A DNA stretch of 64,000 nt from Alkalihalophilus pseudofirmus (GCF_029094545.1 NZ_CP117835.1:3328001-3392000); one strand, 5' to 3'. Counted from the first letter of the stretch, positions 8,749 through 18,953 are shown. A program made the numbers and translations. Notes: generated by a model not told the origin, from the sequence alone.

Positions 8749-11172
8749 TTACCCTACTACAATATTAACCAGCTTTCCTGGGACGGCGATAATTTTTCTT
8801 ACCGTTTTGCCGCCGATTGCTTCTTGAACTTTGTCGTCATTCTTTGCGATTTCTTCCATTTGATCGCGTGATGCGTCTGCTGGAATTACAAGCTTTGCAC
8901 GTACTTTACCGTTAATTTGAACAACTACTTCTACTTCATTTTCAACAAGAAGTGATTCTTCGTATGTTGGCCACTCAGCATATGTGATGGTTTCGTTGTG
9001 TCCAAACTTCTCCCAAAGCTCTTCTGCAATGTGAGGAGCGAGTGGCGCTAGAAGCTTAACAAAGCCTTCCATTAACTCACGTGGAAGCTTCTCTTGTTTG
9101 TAGGCATCATTGATGAACACCATCATTTGAGAAATTCCAACGTTAAAGCGAAGCGCTGCAAAGTCTTCCGTCACTTTTTTGACCGTTTGGTGGTACGTAC
9201 GGATAAATTCATCTGTTCCTTTTGTATCTGTGATTGCAGGGTTCAACTCGTTTGTCTTTTCATCGATAAATAGACGCCATACACGATCTAAGAATCTGCG
9301 TGCTCCGTCTAAGCCGTTTGTAGACCAAGCGATCGATGCATCAAGAGGTCCCATGAACATCTCGTATAAACGCAGTGTATCTGCACCATGGCTATCAACG
9401 ATATCATCAGGATTAACTACGTTTCCTTTTGATTTACTCATCTTCTCATTGTTTTCACCAAGAATCATTCCTTGGTTATAAAGCTTTTGAAACGGCTCTT
9501 TCGTTGGCACAACTCCAAGGTCGTAAAGGAACTTGTGCCAGAAGCGTGCATACAACAAGTGAAGAACCGCATGCTCTGCTCCGCCAATATAAATATCTAC
9601 AGGCAGCCATTGCTTTAATTTTTCAGGATCTGCTAGGGCTTCGCTGTTGTTTGGATCGATGTAGCGAAGATAATACCAGCAGCTTCCTGCCCAGTTAGGC
9701 ATTGTGTTTGTTTCGCGTCTGCCCTTCATGCCCGTTTTAGGATCTGTCACTTCAAGCCATTCTTTATGGTTAGCAAGCGGTGATTCTCCTGTATCAGACG
9801 GCTTGATCTCATCCATTTTTGGCAAAGTTAATGGCAGTTCTTCATAAGCGACCGGTGTCATTGAACCGTCTTCCCAGTGAATCATAGGAATTGGCTCACC
9901 CCAGTAACGCTGGCGGCTGAATAACCAGTCACGTAGACGGTACGTTACTTTTTTCGTTCCGTAATGATTCGCTTCAAGCCATTCAATCATATTTGTAATA
10001 GCAGCTTCTTTATCAAGGCCGTTAAGGAAGTCAGAATTTACATGCTCCCCGTCACCTGTATAAGCCTCTTTTCGAACGTCTCCGCCAGCTACTACTTCAA
10101 TAATTTCAAGGTCAAACGTCTTAGCGAACTCATAATCACGCTCATCATGAGCCGGAACAGCCATAATTGCTCCAGTACCGTAGCTTACAAGTACGTAATC
10201 AGCAATCCAGATCGGAATACGTTTACCGTTGGCAGGGTTTACAGCAAATGCACCTGTAAATACGCCCGTCTTTTCTTTAGAAAGCTCTGTACGCTCTAAA
10301 TCACTCTTTAATGCCACTTGTTTTTTATACTTCTCAACAGCTTCTTGTTGTTCTGCTGTTGTAATTACATCTACCAGCTTATGTTCAGGAGCAAGCACCA
10401 TATAAGTTGCGCCAAATAATGTATCCGGACGAGTCGTGAATACATCAACTTTCTCCGCGTCGTGTCCGTCTACTTTAAATGTCACCTCAGCCCCTTCTGA
10501 ACGGCCGATCCAGTTGCGCTGCATATCTTTGATGCTTTCTGACCAATCAAGCTCATCAAGGTCTTCTAACAAGCGGTCAGCATAAGCTGTAATTTTCAGC
10601 ATCCATTGTTTCATCGGACGACGTTCTACAGGGTGCCCCCCGCGCTCACTTTTCCCGTCAATAACTTCTTCATTCGCAAGTACTGTTCCAAGAGCAGGGC
10701 ACCAGTTTACAGCTACTTCATCAATGTAAGCCAACCCTTTTTCATAAAGCTTTAAGAAGATCCATTGTGTCCATTTATAATAATCAGGGTCAATCGTATT
10801 CACTTCTCGGTCCCAATCATAAGAGAAACCAAGTGACTTAATTTGACGGCGGAACGTATCAATATTTTTCAGCGTAAATTCAGCTGGATCGTTTCCCGTG
10901 TCTAGTGCATATTGCTCTGCCGGAAGTCCAAATGCATCCCAGCCCATTGGATGAAGCACGTTATACCCTTGCATTCTTTTCATACGTGATAGAATATCTG
11001 TTGCCGTATAGCCTTCTGGGTGACCAACATGCAGGCCAGCTCCTGATGGGAATGGAAACATATCTAAAGCATAAAACTTTGGCTTATCTGCCTCTTCTGT
11101 TGTTTTGAACGTTTTATTTTCTTCCCAATGCTTTTGCCACTTTTTTTCAATGTCTAAATGTGAAAACGACAT
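8749..11172 (-). CDS. leuS: Leucyl-tRNA synthetase
   Basis: Charges tRNA-Leu with leucine in the cytoplasm. The 807-residue class I synthetase has the HIGH-type motif HVGH at residues 48-51 and KMSKS at 577-581, with the inserted CP1 editing domain between them and the C-terminal anticodon-binding and Leu-specific domains. Length matches bacterial LeuS. ATG 11172 follows AAAGGAGGAAAAG. The 5' leader carries a T-box element with a leucine specifier codon, so expression should rise when uncharged tRNA-Leu accumulates. Downstream lie a tandem repeat and a terminator. Confidence 0.97.
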   Translation of the reverse strand: MSFSHLDIEKKWQKHWEENKTFKTTEEADKPKFYALDMFPFPSGAGLHVGHPEGYTATDILSRMKRMQGYNVLHPMGWDAFGLPAEQYALDTGNDPAEFTLKNIDTFRRQIKSLGFSYDWDREVNTIDPDYYKWTQWIFLKLYEKGLAYIDEVAVNWCPALGTVLANEEVIDGKSERGGHPVERRPMKQWMLKITAYADRLLEDLDELDWSESIKDMQRNWIGRSEGAEVTFKVDGHDAEKVDVFTTRPDTLFGATYMVLAPEHKLVDVITTAEQQEAVEKYKKQVALKSDLERTELSKEKTGVFTGAFAVNPANGKRIPIWIADYVLVSYGTGAIMAVPAHDERDYEFAKTFDLEIIEVVAGGDVRKEAYTGDGEHVNSDFLNGLDKEAAITNMIEWLEANHYGTKKVTYRLRDWLFSRQRYWGEPIPMIHWEDGSMTPVAYEELPLTLPKMDEIKPSDTGESPLANHKEWLEVTDPKTGMKGRRETNTMPNWAGSCWYYLRYIDPNNSEALADPEKLKQWLPVDIYIGGAEHAVLHLLYARFWHKFLYDLGVVPTKEPFQKLYNQGMILGENNEKMSKSKGNVVNPDDIVDSHGADTLRLYEMFMGPLDASIAWSTNGLDGARRFLDRVWRLFIDEKTNELNPAITDTKGTDEFIRTYHQTVKKVTEDFAALRFNVGISQMMVFINDAYKQEKLPRELMEGFVKLLAPLAPHIAEELWEKFGHNETITYAEWPTYEESLLVENEVEVVVQINGKVRAKLVIPADASRDQMEEIAKNDDKVQEAIGGKTVRKIIAVPGKLVNIVVG

Positions 11173-11319
11173 ATCTTTTCCTCCTTTGAGTTTATACGTA
11201 TTGTTGTCATCCTGCCTGCTTGAGCTATCTATTCATGATTGCCACGCAACCTCATTTTCAATCGAACGATTAGGGTTAAATTGAAATCACAAGATTTTAA
11301 ATCGCTAATGATTTTAAGA

Positions 11320-11575
11320 AACAAAAAACTCCCGCCCCTAACAATAGTCAGGGACGAGAGTTGTGTTATTCCCGCGGTACCACCCAAATTAACAAGTAAC
11401 ATTACTTGTTCGCTCAGCACGCTTAACGGACGTGACCCGTTGAGAATTACTACATTTTTCACTCTCAAAACTAAAAGGCGAGTTCATCATATCCTTCTGG
11501 CAGACTTTCAGCAGCCGTCTGCTCTCTTATTTCCCAGATATCATTACTACTCCTTCTAAACGTCTTAATATGAAC
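11320..11575 (-). promoter_or_regulatory. T-box riboswitch (leucine) upstream of leuS
   Basis: The minus strand carries the T-box core GGGTGGTACCGCGGGAA at 11385-11369, followed by a terminator hairpin CTCTCGTCCCTGAC / TTAGGGGCGGGAG (11360-11330) and a T run (11328-11323). Upstream, the leader can fold into stem I; a CUC leucine codon at 11482-11480 in AUGAUGAACUCGCC is the likely specifier. In this class, uncharged tRNA pairs with the specifier and the T-box bulge and favours the antiterminator. Confidence 0.92.
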
Positions 11576-11637
11576 TTAATTAGTATTGTATGAAGTGAAT
11601 CGTTCGATGTCAAGCTTTAACAACACTATATTCCGAT

Positions 11638-12846
11638 TTAACTCGGCAGGTTCATCTCTTCTTTTTCCAAGGACATGTTTCTCTTAATAATAGGGGTGTC
11701 ATATTTCATTAGAAACACGATTGCTATTCCAAACATACCTAAGAGCACATAAATGAGAATAGTCATTGAATAGAAATCAACTAACATTCCTCCAAGTAAT
11801 GGTCCGATCATTTTCCCTCCAGTAGACACACTGTTGACAATCCCTTGATAAAACCCCTCTTTTCCTTTCGGAGCTAAATCATTTGCTATCGTCGGTACAG
11901 CCGGCCATACAAACATTTCACCAAACGTCAAGATGATCATCGCAGCTAAAAATCCGCTGAAGATTGTTGCTTCAGACAGCACGATATAAGAAGCCATAAA
12001 AATAATGACACCTACAATCATTTGACCTTTTAAGGACATCTTACCCCTTTTAATCAGCCATGAGACCACAGGCTGGGCAAAAACGATCATTAGACCGTTC
12101 ACTGTCCAAAACAAACTATATTGCTGCAATGAGATACCAAGAGATTGAGTATGAACAGACACATTAGCCTGCCACTGCGTGTAGGCAACCCAGCAAATAA
12201 AAAAGGCAACCGATAGCAAAAATAATGAATGAAGCCGGTAATTGCTTCTGAGAGAAGTCTTTTGTTCAAATACATTCGCAGTTTGAGCATTAGCTGCTTT
12301 CGCCTTCATCCCCCTAAATGCAAAGATAACGAATACGAGCAGAAAAGCATACATCGCAGCATTCGCGCTAAACACATAGGTTAATTGAATAGAAGCAACG
12401 ACCCCGACCAATGCTGTTCCGAGCGCTACTCCTACATTTTGCGCGACGTACATGGCATTAAACGGCTTTCTTCCCCCTTCAGGCCAAAGACTGCCAGCTA
12501 AGGCATACATCGCTGGAAACATCATTCCAGAACCAAATCCAAGCCCCATCAATAAAAACATATAAAAGTAATAGCTATGAAAAAAGGCCAATATCGTAGC
12601 ACTTATGGTTGTAATAATAATAGATAAAATCATCGTCCGGTAGGCACCTATTTTATCAAACAATCTTCCGCCGATAAGGTTGCCGATCACCCCGGCGAAA
12701 GCATTAAGCATTAATATAAATCCAGCTGCTGTTAACGAGCGTCCTAATTCTTGGTGGATGATAATCGCATTTAGCGGCCATAAAAAAGAAGCCCCCGTTA
12801 CATTAATCACCATCGCCACTACTAACAGCCAAAGAGCCTTAGGCAT
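11638..12846 (-). CDS. yttB: MFS transporter, YttB-like efflux pump
   Basis: A 402-residue major facilitator with about 12 membrane segments; the loop 2-3 motif GNLIGGRLFDKIGAYR is the MFS signature. It lies just upstream of leuS and divergent from ytqA, the same context as B. subtilis yttB, on which the symbol is based. ATG 12846 follows AAGGAGG. Substrates of this group are unknown; drug or metabolite efflux is a guess from the family. No regulator gene is adjacent. Confidence 0.75.
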   Translation of the reverse strand: MPKALWLLVVAMVINVTGASFLWPLNAIIIHQELGRSLTAAGFILMLNAFAGVIGNLIGGRLFDKIGAYRTMILSIIITTISATILAFFHSYYFYMFLLMGLGFGSGMMFPAMYALAGSLWPEGGRKPFNAMYVAQNVGVALGTALVGVVASIQLTYVFSANAAMYAFLLVFVIFAFRGMKAKAANAQTANVFEQKTSLRSNYRLHSLFLLSVAFFICWVAYTQWQANVSVHTQSLGISLQQYSLFWTVNGLMIVFAQPVVSWLIKRGKMSLKGQMIVGVIIFMASYIVLSEATIFSGFLAAMIILTFGEMFVWPAVPTIANDLAPKGKEGFYQGIVNSVSTGGKMIGPLLGGMLVDFYSMTILIYVLLGMFGIAIVFLMKYDTPIIKRNMSLEKEEMNLPS

Positions 12847-13068
12847 AATAGCGCCCTCCTTCTTCTAACGTGTAACGCGAAGCATTATTTCGAGCACCAA
12901 AATAATACTAGTAGAATCATCTGAAGAACGCAATCATTTTTTCGTATTTACATACTGTCTGAATCTTTGCCATTTCTTTTTTTCACCAAGACTCTCATGC
13001 TACAATAATCTTGCTACAAGTATGAAAGAAAATCGAATGGACCTAATATTTTAGAGAGGCTGACTTAT

Positions 13069-14049
13069 ATGTGTAATCAATCGATAGTAAACGCCCCTGA
13101 CTCTGAGCGTTTCAAACAGTTTGGCGATAAACGCTATTATTCATGGAATAACCACCTACGTCAGCATTTTGGCGAGAAAGTATTTAAAGTTTCACTAGAT
13201 GCTGGTTTTGATTGCCCTAACAGAGACGGGTCTGCAGCTTACGGAGGCTGTACATTTTGCAGTGAAAGAGGATCTGGTGATTTTGCTGGTGACCGCTCAG
13301 ATGACCTTGTCACTCAATTTAATACCATTAAAGAACGAATGCACCATAAATGGAAAAGCGGCAAATACATCGGCTACTTCCAAGCGTACACAAATACATA
13401 CGCTCCGGTTCGCACCTTGCGTAAATATTATGAAGTGATACTCGAGCAAGAAGGCGTCGTTGGTTTATCTATCGCTACAAGGCCTGACTGTCTTCCTGAT
13501 GATGTCGTTGAGTATCTGGCTGAGTTAAATAAACGAACCTATCTATGGGTAGAGCTAGGCTTACAAACAATTCATGAAGAGACAGCACAGCTTATCAACC
13601 GTGCTCATGACTATCAATGCTATGTAGAAGGTGTAGAAAAGTTAAGAAAGCACGGGATCCGCGTGTGTGCTCACATCATTAACGGGCTCCCAAAAGAAAA
13701 TCATAAGATGATGATGGAAACAGCACGTGAAGTTTCTAAGCTCGATGTTCAGGGGATTAAGATCCACTCTCTTCACCTTTTGAAAAAAACCCCTATGGTC
13801 AAACAATATGAAAAAGGACTGGTTGAATTCATGAGCATGGAAGAGTATGTAAACCTTGTTGCTGACCAACTTGAAGTGATTCCGCCGCACTTTGTCATTC
13901 ATCGATTAACAGGAGATGGCCCTGCAGATTTAATGATCGGCCCGATGTGGAGCACTCAAAAGTGGTCGGTATTCAATGCTATTGAAGCGGAACTTAAGCG
14001 CCGTGACAGCTGGCAAGGTAAGTTTTATCAAGCGGAGGTTAAAGAATAG
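13069..14049 (+). CDS. ytqA: Radical SAM protein YtqA (TIGR01212 family)
   Basis: A 326-residue radical SAM enzyme related to the Elp3/MiaB-type fold. The iron-sulfur cysteines have the family's spacing C-x11-C-x2-C at Cys49, Cys61 and Cys64; GLQTIHEETAQLINRAHD (about 167-184) is the conserved radical-SAM barrel segment. Its stop codon is directly followed by the ATG of mnmM with no gap, so the two are translationally linked. The shared operon suggests a role with tRNA or cofactor modification, but YtqA's reaction is not established and this is inference. Confidence 0.88.
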   Translation: MCNQSIVNAPDSERFKQFGDKRYYSWNNHLRQHFGEKVFKVSLDAGFDCPNRDGSAAYGGCTFCSERGSGDFAGDRSDDLVTQFNTIKERMHHKWKSGKYIGYFQAYTNTYAPVRTLRKYYEVILEQEGVVGLSIATRPDCLPDDVVEYLAELNKRTYLWVELGLQTIHEETAQLINRAHDYQCYVEGVEKLRKHGIRVCAHIINGLPKENHKMMMETAREVSKLDVQGIKIHSLHLLKKTPMVKQYEKGLVEFMSMEEYVNLVADQLEVIPPHFVIHRLTGDGPADLMIGPMWSTQKWSVFNAIEAELKRRDSWQGKFYQAEVKE

Positions 14050-14622
14050 ATGAAATTATTAGGCGTTCTTCCTTTTGCGCGTTTTTTACTTGAACGAAGT
14101 ATCTCCCCAGGTGATATTGCCGTCGATTGTACTGCAGGAAACGGGCACGACACTTTATTCTTAGCAAACTTAGTTGGCAACGCTGGCCATGTGTATAGTG
14201 TTGATATCCAAGAAACTGCGATCACAAACACAAAATTAAAAGTAGAAGAGGCTGAAGTTGCCAGCCGAGTAACCCTTCACCAAAGCGGACATGAACATAT
14301 TTCTACTCTCATTCCAAAAGAAGAATATGGTCGGGTCAAAGGGGCAATTTTTAATTTGGGTTACCTTCCTGGAGGGGATAAGTCGATTGTGACTCATTCT
14401 CAGACAACAATTAAAGCAATTGACTCTCTACTTGAACTCATGCCTAAGGGAGGCATAATTGTGCTTGTCATTTACCATGGACATGCCGAAGGGGCTGCAG
14501 AACGTGATCATTTGATGGAGTATGTAACAAGACTTGACCAAAAAAGAGCTCATGTTCTAAACTATTCGTTTATTAATCAAGCGAATAATCCCCCGTTCAT
14601 TGTTGCGATAGAAAAAAGATAA
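14050..14622 (+). CDS. mnmM: tRNA wobble-uridine methyltransferase MnmM (YtqB)
   Basis: A 190-residue Rossmann-fold SAM methyltransferase. The SAM-binding motif VDCTAGNGHDTLFLA is at about residues 25-39, and NLGYLPGGD near 98 is the family's motif IV. B. subtilis YtqB has been shown to be MnmM, which methylates 5-aminomethyl-2-thiouridine at tRNA position 34 to mnm5s2U; Gram-positive bacteria lacking bifunctional MnmC use it. The gene starts at the base after the ytqA stop. The assignment rests on family and synteny. Confidence 0.88.
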   Translation: MKLLGVLPFARFLLERSISPGDIAVDCTAGNGHDTLFLANLVGNAGHVYSVDIQETAITNTKLKVEEAEVASRVTLHQSGHEHISTLIPKEEYGRVKGAIFNLGYLPGGDKSIVTHSQTTIKAIDSLLELMPKGGIIVLVIYHGHAEGAAERDHLMEYVTRLDQKRAHVLNYSFINQANNPPFIVAIEKR

Positions 14623-14750
14623 GTGAGTTCAGTATCAAAAAGATTAGTTGACAAGTTTCGTGATTTCTTTACACTTATATAAAAGAAATGATTGATAAAT
14701 CAAACTTTTTATTGGAAATAAGTTCAATATTACGAAGGAGTGTACTCATC

Positions 14751-15317
14751 ATGACAATTCTTGATACGATCTTAGACTATAACAAATCATTTGTTGAAAC
14801 AAAGCAGTATGAACCATTCCAAACAACGAAGTTTCCAGACAAGAAACTTGTAATCCTTACGTGTATGGATACTCGTCTTGTCGAACTCCTTCACCGGGCT
14901 ATGGATCTAAAAAATGGGGATGCCAAAATTATCCGTAATGCAGGTGCTGTTATTTCTCACCCATTCGGAAGTATTATGAGAAGTATTTTAGTGGCGGTCT
15001 ATGAGCTGCAGGCTGATGAAGTCGTTGTAGTTGGACACCACGGCTGCGGTATGGCAGGACTCGAGTCTGAATCCATTCTTGAGAAAGCAAAAGAGAGAGG
15101 ACTCGACGTAGATGTAGTGGATACGCTTGAATACTCGGGCATTGATGTGAAAGGGTTCTTAACAGGCTTCTCTAAAGTTGAAGATAATGTTGCTCATAGT
15201 GTTGATGTGATTAATAATCATCCGTTATTCGTTCGCCAAATTCCGGTTCACGGGCTTGTCATTTGCCCTGACACAGGGAAATTAGATGTCGTTGTAAATG
15301 GATACGATCATCTATAA
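14751..15317 (+). CDS. ytiB: Beta-class carbonic anhydrase YtiB
   Basis: Interconverts carbon dioxide and bicarbonate. The 188-residue protein has the zinc-site motifs CMDTR (Cys38, Asp40, Arg42) and HHGC (His96, Cys99), as in the short beta-class enzymes of Bacillus. I place the start at ATG 14751, preceded by GAAGGAG at the usual distance, rather than at an upstream in-frame ATG at 14688 that has no ribosome-binding site. It is a single-gene unit with its own terminator. A gamma-class family member (ytoA) lies 3 kb away. Confidence 0.9.
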   Translation: MTILDTILDYNKSFVETKQYEPFQTTKFPDKKLVILTCMDTRLVELLHRAMDLKNGDAKIIRNAGAVISHPFGSIMRSILVAVYELQADEVVVVGHHGCGMAGLESESILEKAKERGLDVDVVDTLEYSGIDVKGFLTGFSKVEDNVAHSVDVINNHPLFVRQIPVHGLVICPDTGKLDVVVNGYDHL

Positions 15318-15321
15318 TTAC

Positions 15322-15358
15322 AAAATCCGCTGCCATCTATGTGCAGCGGATTCTTTAT
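15322..15358. terminator. Terminator between convergent ytiB and SDR gene
   Basis: AAATCCGCTGC (15323-15333) pairs with GCAGCGGATT (15342-15351), followed on the plus strand by a T-rich run. It separates two convergent genes. Confidence 0.8.
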
Positions 15359-15367
15359 TTTGCGTCA

Positions 15368-16216
15368 TCATTTTTTCTTCATCAACCTCTTATTAATCAA
15401 CCATTCCATAAGAGACCAAGGTAAAATGCTTTTTAAAAGCACTAACAGTCGGACCCCTTTACCAGCATGATAGCGGAACTTAGGCTTTTTTGCTTCCGAG
15501 ATTTTGACAATCAGTTGAATGACTTCAGCAGGATCTTGGGCGCCTGCTGCTGTTTGTTTTGCTTGCTGATAAATAGAATCAAAAAATGGATCATTCATCC
15601 CATTCTTTTTTGAACGAACACTTTCCAGTCCTTTGTTCCAAATATTTGTTTGAAAAGAACCTGCTTCAATCAGACAGACATAAATATTTTGCGGAAGGAG
15701 CTCTAAACGCAGAGATTCGCTAAATCCGCCAATAGCAAATTTGGACGTCACATACGGTGCCAGCCCCGGAAATCCGACTCTGCCGCTAATGCTTCCTAGA
15801 TTAATGATCTTTGCTCCTTTTCCCTTCTTTAATAACGGCAAAAACGTCTTCGTCATTGTGATGACGCCAAACAAGTTCGTATCTAGCTGCTTCCGCCATT
15901 CCTCTATTTCAAGCTTCTCAATCATTCCACCTGCGCTGTACCCTGCATTATTCACCAGTACATTTAATTGACCATATTGCGATTCCACATATAAAAATGC
16001 CTCTTTAATATGATCTTCTCTCGTGACATCAAGCTGAATTACATCTATTAAATGACTGGTCCCTTCACGCTTGGCTCTATCTAGCAGTTCATTGCTCTTT
16101 TTCACATCTCGCACTGCTGCGATGACTTGGCATCCCCTTTTGGCAAGCGATAATGATGACAATAATCCAAATCCGCTGTTCGCTCCTGTAATAAGGACGA
16201 CTCTTTTATGTCCCAT
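15368..16216 (-). CDS. Short-chain dehydrogenase/reductase
   Basis: A 282-residue SDR with the cofactor motif TGANSGFG (residues 10-17), NNAG near 89-92, and the catalytic Ser142 or Ser144 with Tyr155 and Lys159 (YVTSK). A hydrophobic C-terminal segment (LLVLLKSILPW) may associate with the membrane. The substrate is not evident. It is on the same strand as ytpB and ytpA, 66 bp downstream of ytpB beyond a hairpin, so it may be partly co-expressed with sesquarterpene synthesis; that link is speculation. Confidence 0.8.
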   Translation of the reverse strand: MGHKRVVLITGANSGFGLLSSLSLAKRGCQVIAAVRDVKKSNELLDRAKREGTSHLIDVIQLDVTREDHIKEAFLYVESQYGQLNVLVNNAGYSAGGMIEKLEIEEWRKQLDTNLFGVITMTKTFLPLLKKGKGAKIINLGSISGRVGFPGLAPYVTSKFAIGGFSESLRLELLPQNIYVCLIEAGSFQTNIWNKGLESVRSKKNGMNDPFFDSIYQQAKQTAAGAQDPAEVIQLIVKISEAKKPKFRYHAGKGVRLLVLLKSILPWSLMEWLINKRLMKKK

Positions 16217-16232
16217 CCAAATGTACGCCTCC

Positions 16233-16268
16233 TAAAAAAAGAACTGCAGCCATCTAACTCGCTGCAGC
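16233..16268 (-). terminator. Hairpin terminator after ytpB
   Basis: CTGCAGC (16244-16250) and GCTGCAG (16261-16267) form a short stem; the minus strand then reads a run of seven T (16240-16234). Confidence 0.7.
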
Positions 16269-16281
16269 CTATCTCTATCGT

Positions 16282-17334
16282 TTAACTTCTTCTAAAAACC
16301 CAGCTGTTCAAATAAAAAATAAAGGTAGGAAGTCCGCCGGTCTTGATCATTTTTTTCGACTTTTTCTTCATCTCTTTATTTCCCTGCACTTTTTCATCAG
16401 ATAAATAGATGGCAATAATCCCTTGATAAATCATACGGTGGAATTTAGGATCTGGGAGGGTTGAAAGACTTTCTTCTGCCTTTTTGACAAAATAGCGAAA
16501 GCGCTCAATCATTTCCTCTTCGCTGTCATAGTAAAATAGGAAGTTAAGCTCATCATCAGCAATGTCTTCTTCTTGATCAATAAAATAATCAAGTAAAATA
16601 TGAAATCCTTGAACCCAAGGGAAGTACCCGGCTTTAATTGTTTCAGCAGTCTCACTCGTCATATTAGGTTTTGTTGAATACGTAGCTAGTGCGTATACAC
16701 CTAACGTAGAGGCTGTACAAGCTGAAAATTCATACCAGGTCATCTCAGGCATCTTATGACGATGACGCTCATACCAAGCTTTAAGCATAGGAATCCTGTC
16801 TTCTTTTTTCACATGTTTATACACTTGCAGATCACAATAGTATCCGCTTAACTCAAGCATAGCAGGCTGCATCTTTTCAAAAGACGGGAAGGTTGATAGG
16901 ATTTGCTGACAAGTCTCTATCAGCGCGTGTAAGTAACCGCCATCTTCTTGCTCGTTACGGAACTCATAGTTATTCTCAAGCGGTGCCCCTGGTGTCAGGG
17001 CTGTAAGCAACGCATTATGTAGGGCGCGAAAGTCTTTAGGGTCGAGCGAGTCGCTTTGGTCACATAAGTTGTCTAAGTAATCGCACATAATCTGATAAGC
17101 AATGATAAATTGGATTAATTCATCAAAACGATCTCTAGCAACTAATCCAAACACTCCTCCCCCTTCGCAATGAAATTTCTTTTTACTTAAGGCATCTAAG
17201 GCTTGTGAGCGCAATTCATCATCAGGAATCGTCTGTGCCTTTTCTATCCATTGATTAAAATAACGATTTACAGTAGGGACAACATCACGATAAATATTCA
17301 TTAAAATCGGAATCGGTTTTGTAGGGACTTTCAT
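16282..17334 (-). CDS. ytpB: Tetraprenyl-beta-curcumene synthase YtpB
   Basis: Cyclises a C35 prenyl diphosphate to tetraprenyl-beta-curcumene, the precursor of sesquarterpenes in Bacillus and spores. The protein is all-helical, with an aspartate-rich metal-binding stretch YLDNLCDQSDSLD near residue 90, as known for the large terpene cyclases of the YtpB (DUF2600) family. I place the start at ATG 17334 (350 residues), because GGAGGAGAACACTTCAT precedes it; an open frame to 17421 adds residues without a Shine-Dalgarno site. It is directly downstream of ytpA on the same strand, as in B. subtilis. Confidence 0.9.
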   Translation of the reverse strand: MKVPTKPIPILMNIYRDVVPTVNRYFNQWIEKAQTIPDDELRSQALDALSKKKFHCEGGGVFGLVARDRFDELIQFIIAYQIMCDYLDNLCDQSDSLDPKDFRALHNALLTALTPGAPLENNYEFRNEQEDGGYLHALIETCQQILSTFPSFEKMQPAMLELSGYYCDLQVYKHVKKEDRIPMLKAWYERHRHKMPEMTWYEFSACTASTLGVYALATYSTKPNMTSETAETIKAGYFPWVQGFHILLDYFIDQEEDIADDELNFLFYYDSEEEMIERFRYFVKKAEESLSTLPDPKFHRMIYQGIIAIYLSDEKVQGNKEMKKKSKKMIKTGGLPTFIFYLNSWVFRRS

Positions 17335-17477
17335 ATGAAGTGTTCTCCTCCATTCACTTTCCATAATTAGTACCTTAGCACAAAAAAAAGCAAGCAACAA
17401 TAAATCTACCGTTAATGTCAAAGCATCCTCATAAATTCCGCCGGCCGCTGCTTATTGCTTATAATTATTGCTTACAC

Positions 17478-17507
17478 AAAAAAAGAAAGCCTTGTTAAAG
17501 CTTTCTT
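17478..17507 (-). terminator. Terminator after ytpA
   Basis: Minus-strand AAGAAAGC (17507-17500) pairs with GCTTTCTT (17490-17483), followed by a T run. Confidence 0.75.
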
Positions 17508-17519
17508 GTAAGAGTCATT

Positions 17520-18302
17520 CTATGGAAGGAGGATGTTTACAAATCCGATGGCATACCTGAATACATCTTCTCTTTCCGGCTCATTAAAAATTTCATGATA
17601 CAGCCCTTCCCATTCTTTATAACTCTTTTCAGTTAAAAGTAAATGATCAAACCAGTCCCTTACAGCGATTTGATCGACAATATAATCTTCTCCAGACTGC
17701 ATCACTAATATAGGCAGATTCGGCATTTTTTCAGGATAGCGGTTGGCAAGGTGCATCGCTTTCGTCAGCTCTTGATACCACCTAGCGGTCACCCTCGTTA
17801 CACGCAGTTCATCTTTCAAATAAGCTTCACGTACTTCTTCATTGCGCGTACAATGCTCAGTACGCAATCCAGATTTAGCACTGAAGGTTGGTGCGACTCT
17901 GTGCAAAAGCTTTGTAGCCAATGCCTTTGTTTTTGGAGGGGGGCTGCTTAATCCTAAGCAAGGTGAAGATAAGATTACTCCAGTAATATGAGTATGATTA
18001 CGCTCCATTAACGAACGAACACAAACAAGACCTCCCATACTATGGCCAAACAAAATAATCGGTAATTCTTTCTTTTTTGCCTCAAGCATCCATTCATCAA
18101 CCGCATCTAAATACTGATTAAATGATTGCACATGGCCTCTTGTACCTCTTGTCTTCCCTTGACCTGGCAAGTCTCCCATCACCACATCAAAGCCGTGGTC
18201 ATTCCACTTCTTAGCAAGCCACATATATCTCCCGTGATGCTCACCGGCTCCGTGTACCATTACGACTACACCACGCGGCTCAGAAATCTCTGATTTCCAC
18301 AT
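17520..18302 (-). CDS. ytpA: Lysophospholipase-type alpha/beta hydrolase YtpA
   Basis: A 260-residue alpha/beta hydrolase of the monoglyceride lipase/lysophospholipase group. The nucleophile elbow GHSMG gives Ser88; HGAGEHHGRY near residues 17-26 is the oxyanion-side motif. In B. subtilis YtpA is needed for formation of the phospholipid antibiotic bacilysocin, presumably by removing an acyl chain from phosphatidylglycerol. The gene precedes ytpB and is separated from it by a terminator. It has no signal peptide, so it should act in the cytoplasm. Confidence 0.85.
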   Translation of the reverse strand: MWKSEISEPRGVVVMVHGAGEHHGRYMWLAKKWNDHGFDVVMGDLPGQGKTRGTRGHVQSFNQYLDAVDEWMLEAKKKELPIILFGHSMGGLVCVRSLMERNHTHITGVILSSPCLGLSSPPPKTKALATKLLHRVAPTFSAKSGLRTEHCTRNEEVREAYLKDELRVTRVTARWYQELTKAMHLANRYPEKMPNLPILVMQSGEDYIVDQIAVRDWFDHLLLTEKSYKEWEGLYHEIFNEPEREDVFRYAIGFVNILLP

Positions 18303-18419
18303 AATTGATTCCCCCTAACTTCATTTCTTCTCTTTTTTTATATTCGTTTCCACCTCTATGATATTTACGTTAAAATTAGTATAGCTGTTTTTTTATCAAA
18401 TCAAAAGGATGTGTATAAA

Positions 18420-18947
18420 ATGATTTATCCATACGAGGGGAAATGGCCTAAAATTGATGAGAGCGCTTTTATTGCTGATTATGTCACAATCACCGGCGAT
18501 GTTACCATTGGAGCAATGAGCAGTATATGGTATCAAACTGTGATCCGCGGTGATGTGTCTCCAACCATTATTGGCGAACGTGTGAATATTCAAGATCAAT
18601 CCATGCTTCACCAAAGCCCTAAATACCCGCTTATTATTGAAGATGATGTCACTGTAGGCCACCAGGTCCTTCTACATAGCTGCACCATTAGAAGAAATGC
18701 CCTCATCGGAATGGGGTCGATTATTCTTGATGGAGCTGAAATCGGCGAGGGTGCATTTATCGGTGCCGGAAGTCTTGTCCCTCAAGGAAAGAAAATCCCA
18801 CCTAATACCCTCGCATTCGGTCGTCCTGCTAAAGTAGTCCGTGATTTAACGGATGAGGATCTAGCAGACATGGCAAGAATTAGGCGGGAATACGTAGAAA
18901 AAGGTCAGCACTACAAACAAGTGCAATCAGAAGTAAATAAAAAATAA
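18420..18947 (+). CDS. ytoA: Gamma-carbonic anhydrase family protein YtoA
   Basis: A 175-residue left-handed beta-helix protein built of hexapeptide repeats (VTIGAMSSIW, IIEDDVTVGHQV). The three metal-binding histidines of the gamma class are visible at His64, His81 and His86. ATG 18420 is chosen over a GTG at 18411 because AAAAGGA (18403-18409) is then correctly spaced. Enzyme activity in YtoA-type proteins is not certain. It is transcribed divergently from ytpA and ends in a terminator. Confidence 0.87.
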   Translation: MIYPYEGKWPKIDESAFIADYVTITGDVTIGAMSSIWYQTVIRGDVSPTIIGERVNIQDQSMLHQSPKYPLIIEDDVTVGHQVLLHSCTIRRNALIGMGSIILDGAEIGEGAFIGAGSLVPQGKKIPPNTLAFGRPAKVVRDLTDEDLADMARIRREYVEKGQHYKQVQSEVNKK

Positions 18948-18953
18948 ATGATC

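Noticed and set aside
11229-11559. Open frames on both strands over the leuS leader
   Set aside because: They coincide with the T-box leader, lack ribosome-binding sites and have no recognisable product.
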